This document shows, in pieces, positions 20,969 through 30,467 of a stretch of 64,000 bases of DNA; position 1 is the first letter of the stretch; each line of letters opens with the position of its first letter. The stretch spans positions 1-64,000 of the forward strand of contig WPDH01000018.1 in assembly GCA_019137255.1 (NCBI GenBank). Direction: 5' to 3'. Origin of the DNA: Corinectria fuckeliana. Taxonomy: Eukaryota > Ascomycota > Sordariomycetes > Hypocreales > Nectriaceae. Below the pieces are notes generated by a model. That model was not told the origin of the DNA. It ran no database searches and was given only the letters and a program-made list of their open reading frames with translations. A program made the position numbers and the translations under genes.

Positions 20969-22083
20969 ATGGCGACTCGACCAGCGGGCAAGGCGGGTAG
21001 TTGGTACTACAACAACCCAACGAAGCTGGAAGAAAAGCTCAAGGGATTTCTGGAAGGTGTCCCAAGCAGCTTTAATGGAGACCTGTTGCCCGTTCCTGGG
21101 GCTCGTATCGTGATTGCTCCGTGAGTGCGTTTGGCCTAGGTAGCTTGGTGTGTGCCTAATAACATTGCCCCAGGCATGCGGGTTACACATACTCTGGCGA
21201 ATGCGCGGCGTGGGCATACAAGACTCTCGATCTCAGCCAGGCGAAGTGCGTCTTTGTTCTGGGCCCAACGCATACCTACGGCTTCCGCGGCTGCGCAGCG
21301 ACGACATTCGGAAAGTATGCGACGCCCTTCGGAGACCTGTCGATCGATCGAGAGATAGTACAGGAGCTCAATGAGGCCATCGGTAGGGAGAAAGTCGAAA
21401 CCAACAAATCCGAAGCCAAGGACGAAGTCAAAGACAAGAGTAAAGTCCAAATCGAGGATATGCCCCCGAAAAATGAGATGAGAGAGCACTCACTGGAGAT
21501 GCACATGCCATACCTCTACTTCCGATGCCAAGAGACATTTGATTCGCCAGACCAGTTCCCGAACATCGTTCCTCTGCTCGTCGGGTCGACCAGTGGTGAG
21601 GAGGAAGAAGTAGTTGGCCGGGCTCTTCTCCCATACATCATGGATCCTGCGAACGCCTTCATCATCAGTTCTGATTTCTGTCACTGGGGTCCCGAGCGAT
21701 TCAACTTCGGACCGTACTCGCCCACCGCCAGCCTATCTGACCTGGTCGAGTTGAGTGAGTGGGATCTGAAGCCGAAAGGCTTACCTATCCTCGAGACGAT
21801 CCGAGTTCTTGATAAGGCTGTTATGGATGCAGTCGAAAGTGGCAGTCATGCAGCGTATCTCCACAGCCTCCGGCGGACGCAGAATTCAGTTTGTGGACGT
21901 CATCCGATTGGGATCATGATGGCGGCGCTGGAACTGCTGGGCAAACAGCCTGGGTACGAGGACAAAGGACGATTCAACATCATCCAGTATCAACACAGCA
22001 AGGATGAATGGGAAAAGGAGGCAAAGGTGGAGACGCCTCAAGATTACAGCGTCAGCTACGTATCTGCATACGCCGTGGTATGA
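20969..22083 (+). CDS. MHO1: MEMO1 family protein (Mho1)
   Basis: Exons 20969-21120 and 21174-22083 with a 53-nt intron (GTGAGT...CCAG) give 353 residues. MEMO proteins have a fold related to class III nonheme dioxygenases and bind metal; human MEMO1 is tied to redox and iron/copper handling, and yeast Mho1 is little studied. The diagnostic P-HAGYTYSG stretch lies across the splice junction (His52), followed by LGPTHTYGFRGCA (His84), and SVCGRHPIG near the C-terminus (Cys291). These correspond to the metal-site residues of MEMO1. A Lys/Glu-rich insertion (KVETNKSEAKDEVKDKSK, ~residues 120-140) is not part of the usual core. The ATG at 20969 matches the family start (WYYNNPTKLEEKL soon after). 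Cytosolic; no signal peptide. Confidence 0.93.
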
Positions 22084-24672
22084 ATATGGGCGATAGGCCC
22101 GAACAGTCGGGAACGGTTGGAGTTGTAAGTAAACGGAACTAAGAGGATGGAAGACAAGGGTGGGAGCGTGGTGACAGCATGGTTTTTGACAGGCAGGCAG
22201 CTCATTATTGATGATTTACTATCACGAAATTGTAAAGGCATTTAAATGAACGGCATGAATCAAGTGAGAAACGAAATGCTTTGATGCAACCTGAGTCTCA
22301 CGCGGCCTCCACGCAGGAAGGGCACTGTGCAGGAGCCATGTCTAAAAGTCGAGTCGATATGTTGATGAGCGGTCAGCGTTGCGACGCTGATGAGGGTCGG
22401 CCCCCATTTGGAGTGTCAGCTTACCTGTTCCTGAAGTTGTACGAAGTAGATAGTCCACGAAGGGACTGTACCTACGTACATAATAGTAGTCGTAGGCTGA
22501 GAGCCGGGGTTTACTACGCAAGGAAGTGGTGAGATGACCTCTCTTCTATCTTTGGACGAGGCCGGGGTTTGGAAGCTAGCTCGACCAGAGGTCAGAGACG
22601 TCTGTTTTTTCCCGACCGACGGACTATCTTGGAGCAGAACTCTCATTGACGATCCTCAAACAAGGGTCCAGAAGGGGTTCGGAACGTCTGAGACGCCAAT
22701 TTTGGATCCTGGTGACAGTAACAGATACCTAGGCCATCCAACAGTGTTAGGAAGCCCCACGTAGCGAAGCTTGTGCGAGACCCTGGTCGTAGTCGCAGCC
22801 CGCTGTACGAATATCAACCCACCGGGATTGAGGAGAGCACACACCGTACTTTGTAATTACGAAGTACTCGTACTTTCTACAACAAGTCTCGAGATCACTT
22901 AACGCGTTACCTCTCTTGGGTGGTGGTTGTGGCGGCGCAGGAGCTGAATGGATTAGCGCGCATCCGAGGCGGGTCTTCGGTGGCTGAGAGCCGCTGTCAG
23001 CCTACTGCGTGCATGACTTTATTGCTTACTGGGTGGCAGTCTCCCATTTCTTGATTTTGTATGGAACAGCACGATCGATCGGTGTAAATCTACTGTTTGG
23101 GCTTTCAAGACAGAATAGCCGCTGGATTGATGGATGGCGATCTTTGTGCTCGTTGATAATGACCGGAGACTTTAATTGGCACTCACAGACTGAAGATGGA
23201 ACATGGAGAGCAGCCACCAAAGTGCAAGATGAAACAGTGGGGATTGCATCTTCTCATTGGGCTATTCGGACTTAGTTATGGGCCAGGATCTAATTAGGGA
23301 CTTGTGATTGGAACGTGGGGAGGCCCAAGTCAGACCAGGCGGCGTCCAGTGGCTTTCAGTGGCTGCAGTGTTCGCTGGGGTTTATCACTGGCGTCGGTAC
23401 ATACGTGATAGCGTCGGGAGCTGAGACAATACTTATTATCTGGTTAACATTATCTTGTGAGGTTTGTTAGGACTCTCCCCCGTTTTCTGCATCGCGCATT
23501 GATGAGGAGGATCCTGGTGTAGCACATGGGTTTGGGCTTCCCTCGTAGGCCTACTATGTACTGCGCCAGGAGGAGTAAGAAAATCCTGCGGTTTTCGCTT
23601 GGCTTGGCATTGACAACCCTACTAGGTAGCGTCGTGGCAGGGGTCCGGGTGCTGATCTGGACGAGGAAATAGGGTTGCCATCGCGAGATTGCGAGTGCCA
23701 GGGCGAATGGATTTTCTATTTTTTTTAGCGACGGGGACGCAGACGGCGGGAAACCTGGCGGACAAGGGGCCACCACATTGATGAAGCTGGAAGATGGTAC
23801 CTTACCTAGCTATTAATGCGTCGCTAGGGGTCGTCGTCTTCTGGTCGTGTAAGGGTATCGTGCACTGGAAAAGAAGTGGAGCGCCCTGTAAAACCAGTCG
23901 AAACGCTGGCAACTGGCAGTTCTGTCGCAGGAATGCCCGCTCTCCAGTGCACCGCAACCAGTGAAATTGCCAACAGCTCGGTACCTGCAGATGCAACCCA
24001 CGCATCCTGGAAGCCACAAGTACCTCGTACTCAGCCGCCACTGCCCCAGCTGCGGCCAGTGGCAGCGCCTCTAACTCAGTGGCCACACTAGCTCTTACTC
24101 GTTGACTCCCGTGGCTTTCAGGCTCTCGCTCCCATCCCTCAAGCTCTCGCCCTTTTACGCTCGCCCAGTCCATCCTGACTTATTCCCTATTCATCTCGCC
24201 CTTCAAACCTCCTTCTACTACTTTCGTCCACCTCGACACTCGCTTTCTCTCGCCCATTGTTCTCTTTGCTGTGCGACGAGAATCCCCCCCCCCCCCGGCG
24301 AGAACGATCCGACCCGAGACGATACCACCACACCACACGATTCCACTGTCCAAGGGAAATCACGATTCGAGTACGAGACAAGGCAGGCGCCAATACGAGG
24401 TCGAGGATCAATCCAGGCGTTGGACGACCGTTCCCCTCACCGACTTTGACTCCCCAGAGAATCTCCCCAATTAATTGCCCATCATGAGCGTAAGTCACAA
24501 CTCCCCTTTCCGCTGAATTCCATCCGCCCTTTTGGCGGTCTCGCTGCCTCATTGCTGTGCTGCACGTCGCGTTGGGCTTGTGACCTTGAACCACTGCCTG
24601 GCGTCCCTTTGTCACATCCACACAAACCATCAACGTCGTGACTTGTATTCTTCTCCTACAGATTTGCTGACC
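22084..24672. other. 2.6-kb gene-free region and syntaxin leader
   Basis: No credible coding region. The right part, from about 24110, is C/T-rich with a 12-C run near 24287-24298 and looks like a long transcribed leader of the syntaxin gene. A putative leader intron (24490-24661; GTAAGT...CTACAG) ends 11 nt before the syntaxin ATG. Confidence 0.55.
24484..24670 (+). promoter_or_regulatory. Candidate split upstream ORF of syntaxin
   Basis: An ATG at 24484 followed by AGC abuts a consensus donor (GTAAGT at 24490). Splicing to the CTACAG acceptor at 24661 gives a four-codon ORF (Met-Ser-Ile-Cys-stop) that ends two bases before the main ATG at 24673. If the leader is transcribed and spliced in this way, ribosomes would meet this minimal ORF immediately before syntaxin. 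Transcript evidence is not available here. Confidence 0.45.
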
Positions 24673-26004
24673 ATGTCTCAACAGTACGGGTTAGTCCCTC
24701 ATTGCACAACATCTTCGCACGTCCGAAACGCGACCCTGAGCCCCTGACTGACCTCGATCAACACAGATACGGCAACCAAAATCCCTTCGAACCGCAGGAC
24801 AACGCTGGCTACGGCAACGGTGGCGGCGGCGGCGCGAACTACTATGACAACCCTCCTCCCCCAGTGGGACGTTACGGCGGAGGTAAGACTTGATTTGACC
24901 ACGATCTGGTGATGAGTGATCTCTAATTAACCACTACCAGGCTCTAACGTCGAGATGGCTCCTCTTGCCTATAATGCCGGCTCTATCGGCCAGAGCGACC
25001 CCAATGCTATCCTGAACGAGTGTCGTGACATTGACCGTGGCATCGACACTGTTGAGCAGAACCTGGAGCAACTCCGCATGATCCAGCAGCGCACCCTCGA
25101 CGACGCCGACAGCTCCTCCTCGAGCGCCGCCAACCGCCAGCTTGATGGCCTCTCCACCGACACCATGGCCCTCTACCGCGGCCTCACCGAGCGCGTTCGC
25201 ACCGTCAAGTCCAACCCCGACTCTCGCAGCGCCAAGAACAGCCCTCAGGTCAGCCGCGTCGATCGCCGACTGAAGCAAGCCATCACACAGTACCAGCAGG
25301 TCGAGTCTCAGTTCCGCAAGCGCACCCAGGACCAAATGGCCCGTCAGTACCGCATTGTGCGCCCCGACGCGTCAGAGGATGAGGTCCGCGCCGCTGTCGA
25401 GGATACAACTGGTGGACAGGTCTTCAGCCAGGCTCTGATGCAGAGTGATCGCCAGGGCCGCGCCCGCGCCGCTCTGAGTGCCGTCCAGGACCGACATACT
25501 GCTCTCGTCAAGATTGAGCAGCAGATGGTTGAGCTGGCTCAGCTGTTCCAGGATATGGACACCCTCGTTGTCCAGCAGGAGGCTGCTGTTACCCAGATCG
25601 AGCAGAAGGGTGAGGAAGTCGTCGAGAACCTCGATAAGGGTAATGAGGAGATCGGCGTTGCTGTCAACACCGCCCGAAAGACTCGCAAGAAGAAGTGGAT
25701 CTGCCTGGGTATCTGTGGTATGTTGCTTGTGGCCCTCGAAGCTAAGCAATTGGCTGACCTTGAACTAGTTGCGATTATCGTCATCATTGTCATTATTGTC
25801 CTCATCTACATCTTCGTTGTCAAGGGCCAAAACGACAACAAGAAGCGAAGTCTCGTCATCGACGGCCTCGACGTCATCAAGCATATCGGCGCCCGCCAAC
25901 CTGGCCACATTGTTGACCGCGGTGTTGCAGACAGCAGTGCAGGCGAAGTCTTGGGCAAGCTCGCTCGGGAGCGGTTGCATCTCCCTCAGATGGCCCAGCG
26001 CTAA
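24673..26004 (+). CDS. sso1: Plasma-membrane syntaxin (Sso1-type t-SNARE)
   Basis: Exons 24673-24689, 24767-24882, 24941-25717 and 25769-26004 give 381 residues. Sso proteins are Qa-SNAREs that drive fusion of secretory vesicles with the plasma membrane. The N-terminus is Gly/Asn/Pro-rich, followed by a three-helix Habc-type region (DPNAILNECRDIDRGIDTVE onward). The SNARE helix lies at ~226-288 (KIEQQMVELAQLFQDMDTLV, then VQQEAAVTQIE with the zero-layer Gln). A basic RKTRKKKW patch and one transmembrane helix (~300-322) follow. Oddities: the tail after the membrane helix is about 60 residues, whereas Sso proteins normally end almost at once; and the last intron (51 nt) contains no in-frame stop, so its retention would insert 17 residues into the membrane helix. 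The first coding exon is only 17 nt. Confidence 0.9.
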
Positions 26005-27117
26005 TATCCCATGATCGCTTTTTGAGTCGACACCGAATGAACGCAGATCCAGAAGCCGATATACGCGAGACCAAAGAACCGTGGGCGAAAAGGGATCGGG
26101 GCTGTTGTGTGTACATCAACTTGCCGGATCGGTTCAAAAACATTTAGACCGGCCCCAAACACCTTTCTATGTTGGGACATGTACGTTTTTGAAGAGAAGA
26201 AGCGAGACGACCACGAATCCTTCAAGAACGTGGAGAAGGGGACAACGGAGAACGCACGGGCAATGACTGCCAACCAATTTCTTTTACTCATGTCTTGTTT
26301 ACTACTGTCTGGATCACATCTCGCTCGTGTTTCCCTCTTTGTTATAGCCTTGATGCCCCCTGCCTTTAGTTTATTGGAAGATCGCAACGGGGTTTTTGCG
26401 AATTCCCATTCAGGAGTTGTTCTTGTATATTGCATTTGTTAGGGGCGTTTATAGTATGAGTTTTAATCACACCTTCTATTTCCCATGTGCATTCAGTCTA
26501 GGTCTGGATTCTGAAAGATCGTCACTGTGGTATTTGTCCAACTGTTCTGCAGTAAGTGTTGACGTCGAATATGAAGGTGTAGTTTTAGTAGCGTGACAAA
26601 GGATGGCCTTTCCAACTACGTACGAGACCTAAGTGAGTTCCCGGGTTACAAAACCCGCCCTGACGCGTTGTACGAAGCTGGACAAGTCATTATTTTGTCA
26701 CACTACCAGGACCACATCCATATAAGAGTAGAATAATATGAGTTTATGTCTGATGCTGAAGGCTGATGCTATGATAGACGGTCGAAGCCACTTTGCACAC
26801 CTATCCAACAAAGTGAAATAAAAATGCATGCAAAAACATCCTGTACGCCTCCCAATTTTCCTGTATGGTTCGAGATACCTGGTCCACCTGTTGTTACATA
26901 TCAAAAAGCCACGCTAGATGAGTAGGGTATTTGCCGGAGCGACGTCTGGCGGCCTTTCCTGTAAACTTGTTAGTTGAGGGTTATCGAGGGCTGTGAGCTA
27001 GCTTACCTTGAAGGAATCTGTGAAAATGCTCAAGGCTATGGGTGCCTTTGAAAGTCGAAATGCAGAATTTTGAAGGTTACTTGCTCACGGATGCATGAAG
27101 AACCAGCCGGCGTCAGA
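26005..27117. other. Convergent 3' flanks
   Basis: No credible coding region in 1113 bp between the syntaxin stop and the stop of the next, minus-strand gene. Presumably two 3' UTRs. Confidence 0.6.
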
Positions 27118-27831
27118 TCAGTCATCCGGCTTGGCCTTCTTGATATCTTCATCTTCCACAACTGCTTCCTCATGTGAATCCTCAGCCTCAGCCTCCTCGT
27201 GCTGCTGCTGCTGCCCTATCACAGCTCTCCGTTTCTCCCCCTCGTCAACAACCTTCTTCAGGACGCCCATCCGCCGACGGAAGTCCTCGGCCAAGCTCTC
27301 CACATCCTCGCGGCCCAGCGAGCCGCTGCCGGAGCTCGGCAGGCTATCGGGCTGCCTGTCGACGGCCTCGTGTTCGACGCCCTCGACGCGGAGCATCAGG
27401 GCTCCGCCGCCGCCGCGACGACCGTTCTCGCCGTCGTCGGCGGCATCGTCGCCCTCGTGCTGCTGGACGGCGACGCTGGACGCGGTCACGGCGAAGTTCG
27501 GGCTGAGGCTGGACGCCCACGAGACGGCCCAGCGCCCGGGGTCGCCAGGCGGCGCGGGAGCAAGGTCGACGACGAGCGCGCGGTGCGAGGCGTCCGCGGC
27601 GGCCGCGGCCGCAAGCACGGAGGGGTCGTCGTCGGCGAAGATGTAGTGGACGTGCGGGTGGACGGTGGTGTTGGTGGTGGCGTTGGTGAGGAGCGTGAAG
27701 AGCGGCTCGAAAGGCGGCTGCGGCGGGGCAGCGTCGCCCGGGGGAGGCGCCTCGTCGGCGTCACGATGAAGCAGCTCCGAGGGCTCGGCGGACGTCCCAG
27801 GCGGAGACGGGTCCCTATCGGTCGTGGACAT
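27118..27831 (-). CDS. Unknown GC-rich protein, acidic C-terminus
   Basis: One open frame of 237 codons from a true ATG at 27831, strongly GC-rich compared with its flanks. Residues 1-40 are Pro/Ser-rich and disordered. Residues ~43-105 look like the folded part (FEPLFTLLTNATTNTTVHPH, then VHYIFADDDPSV, RALVVDLAPAP, WAVSWASSLSPNF and FAVTASSVAVQ). The HYIFADDDP stretch gives the impression of a conserved fungal protein, but no named family could be assigned. The C-terminal third has a charged helix (EDVESLAEDFRRRMGVLKKVVDEGEK, written as parts LAEDFRRRMGVLKKVVDEGE), a Gln run and an acidic end with KKAKPDD. No signal peptide or membrane segment. Convergent with syntaxin. Function unknown. Confidence 0.65.
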   Translation of the reverse strand: MSTTDRDPSPPGTSAEPSELLHRDADEAPPPGDAAPPQPPFEPLFTLLTNATTNTTVHPHVHYIFADDDPSVLAAAAAADASHRALVVDLAPAPPGDPGRWAVSWASSLSPNFAVTASSVAVQQHEGDDAADDGENGRRGGGGALMLRVEGVEHEAVDRQPDSLPSSGSGSLGREDVESLAEDFRRRMGVLKKVVDEGEKRRAVIGQQQQHEEAEAEDSHEEAVVEDEDIKKAKPDD

Positions 27832-29089
27832 GGCGACGGCGGACGGGTGCGGAAGCGGAGGCGGCGGTAGGGATGGTGATGATGGTGGTGGTGGTGATGG
27901 CGATTGGAGACGACGACGACTGCCGCTCCGGGAGCATCTTCAGAGGCGATGGCTCCGTGGTGATGAAATGTCCCGCGCGGTCGCAGCTTGCTTGGTGAGG
28001 AAAGCAATCATGCGCGGGAAGAGGACGTTGAGCTTCGTTCGTTGAGGACCTGCAGTGAGGATGACGGATGCAGCCTGGGCTTATCTTATCGCCACGTGGG
28101 AGAGAGCAACTTCGCCAACGCCAAAAGGGTCGTTTGGAAGTTTGAAGCACCGTGACGGGCTGGGGTAATGTGACTTGGCATGTGACAGCCTCCCGTTGAA
28201 GAATCTAGCTTATCTAAGTTGCCCTGCTCGGACAACACCAACCGTTCGACGAGGTTGCTACCTGCAAGCTGCTTTGAGTAAGCCCGTCCGGCGAGGAAGA
28301 CCTCCCGCTGTTTCGTAAGCCCGTCGATAGCCCTCCCTTACCCACAAGTTCCGTCCGCCTGCATCGCGGGCTTCGTGGGGGCGGCGCATGCACAATGCGA
28401 CGTGACCACCCACCACCCCAAACCCCCTTCGACGGCGCGTCCAACCAAGTCTCCCTGTCTGCTGCGGGTTGCGAGGGCTTTCCTGCCGATCTAGGCGCGA
28501 TTAAGGCGCCAGCGGCCTGCGGTTCGTCCAGTATCGAGACGGAGACACGGCCTTACCGTCCGACATATCCCGCGTCTCAGATGCGCCTAGCGATGCAAGG
28601 TCATGATGACGGAGACGATACGTGCTACCGCTGCCATATGACCGATGGAGGGCGATGTTGGGATGAACGGGAGAAGCGAGCATCGGAAATGTAGCTGTAA
28701 GTAGGCTTGGGCCTCCGTTGTTCAGGAGGTGGCAGTCAGAAAAACTCCATCCCCGTCTATTGAGTAAGTGGAATCTACTGCGTATGATGATATCCCCTCG
28801 CTTTTGTTCCCAGCTGGCAGATTGCCCGCAGCCCGTCCTAGGCTGAACACTGTCGATGAAAGACCGGGTCTATCAAACCCCGAGGAAATGAAACCGACCC
28901 AAAGAAACACATTGGGAAGAGGCATGGAAAGACAAGGGGTAAACGCCAGGAAATGCCTATTTCCTTGATGCCTTCTAAACAAACGCCATCCCCATTCTAA
29001 GTTTGCAAAACCCAGCCACAGGCCCAAAGACACACAGATCTTCTGTCTGATTGGGATGATGATGATGATCCCCCTTGCTGTCGTCTTCT
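27832..29089. other. Intergenic region left of the GH18 gene
   Basis: The first ~150 bp (27832-27990) hold GGTGAT-type trinucleotide repeats upstream of the unknown gene. The rest shows no credible coding region. The part next to 29090 is the GH18 3' flank. Confidence 0.55.
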
Positions 29090-30467
29090 TCAAGAAGAGT
29101 GTAGGGCGCGGAAACCAGCCGCAATCAAGCTCCGTGACTTTTCTTTAGCATCTGCCGGACCGTTCCAGTAAAAGAGGCCCTATGCGGAGCCGTTCGTCAG
29201 CAAAACTAACCCAACGACAAAAGAGGCTGCATATCGACGCGGGGGATGATGAACACGTCGGATTATGTCTCAGCCAAAATGCAAGCCAAAAAGGAGACCG
29301 CCGCCACCAACAGCTTGTTACTCACCCCTAGTCCCTTCTGTTTGACGAACCCAGCCTTGATCTTAACGGTGTCTGGGTTGTCGTACGTCACAAACCCACC
29401 ATCAGAGCCCACGCACTGCGCTGCGACGTGGCGCTTGTCGACGACCTCCTTGGATCCTTTGCGCGGGAGTTGGTTGTACTCAAACGTGCCGTCGTCGCCC
29501 CCTCCGCCGCGGAACTTTTGACCTGGTCCGGTGGCGTGGAGGAAGCTGCGTCCGTATGTCGGGATGCCCATGAGGATCTTCTGGGCTGGAAAGTCGTGGG
29601 ACATGAGGTAAGACACTCCTGTTGACCCGCACGTCTCGTCCTTGCTCATGGCGTACAGTTGGGCGTGGTGACCGCTCTTCGGGGTCCAGACTCCGAAAAA
29701 GTCGTATGCCATCAGATTGACAAAGTCCAGGTAGTCGGAAATGCCTCCCAGGTCGATGAACTGCAGCACGGCCTTGCTCGCCGGCAGAGCGGCCGTAAGA
29801 ATGAATTGGTCCTCCGGCAGATGAATGCGAACGGCGGCTAGCAGGGCCAGAAAGTCGTAACCTTGCTTGGCGTCACAGGGATATTCCCAGGCGACTTTTT
29901 CGAGGTTTGTCATTAGTCCTAGGCGTCCCACAACGAAGAAGAGGATGCCGATGTCCTCCGGATTTGGCACTTACTGTCGATCCCATCGAGGCCTGACGCT
30001 TCAACAAGGCCTCGGGCGGACCTGGCAAAATTGTCCCGCAACAGCGTGCTGGATGCCACGATGGGGAATACTTCAGACGAAGTTCCTCCTCCGATAGATA
30101 AGATGACCTGGAGATGGGGGTGTTTCTGTTTGAGGTGCATCAGGGAGCCCAGTCCGCCTTGGACCCCGTCCACCGGAGCTCCGGCGTCCGCCCACTCGTC
30201 GCTCAGCTAAAAAGGACCCTGAGTCAGTGCTGTAATTCCCCTATCGGCGATCTGAAACCGAAGGTGTAGGCATGGAGCGCAGAGAAGGCAACTCACAAAA
30301 ACGCCGCCATCCGCCGAAACACTGGCATACGCGTAGTAAACATGGTTAATGCAGCTGTAGTTGAGCATCCCAGGAGTGTCGCCTTGGTATATCCGGTAGT
30401 TGGGGAAGTAGACGGCGTTCGTGTACATGACATTGGAGGCGATCCGCGACTTGCGCGAAGGACTCAT
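29090..30467 (-). CDS. GH18 chitinase-like protein, altered catalytic motif
   Basis: Exons 30297-30467, 29975-30206, 29326-29894 and 29090-29179 give 353 residues, without a signal peptide. The TIM-barrel landmarks of family 18 are in order: NAVYFPNYRIYQ (strand 1), LQVILSIGGGTSS (strand 3), LDGIDIAWEYP (strand 4, across intron 2), FVNLMAYDFFGVW (strand 6), KILMGIPTYGRSF (strand 7) and GLFYWNGPAD (strand 8, last exon). Known: active enzymes have DxxDxDxE; here it reads D131-G-I-D134-I-A136-W-E138. The acid Glu is kept, but the Asp two residues before it, which positions the substrate N-acetyl group, is Ala. The neighbouring splice sites offer no alternative that restores it. Inference: weak or no hydrolysis, perhaps chitin binding. 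The lack of a secretion signal suggests an intracellular or unconventionally exported protein. Confidence 0.9.
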
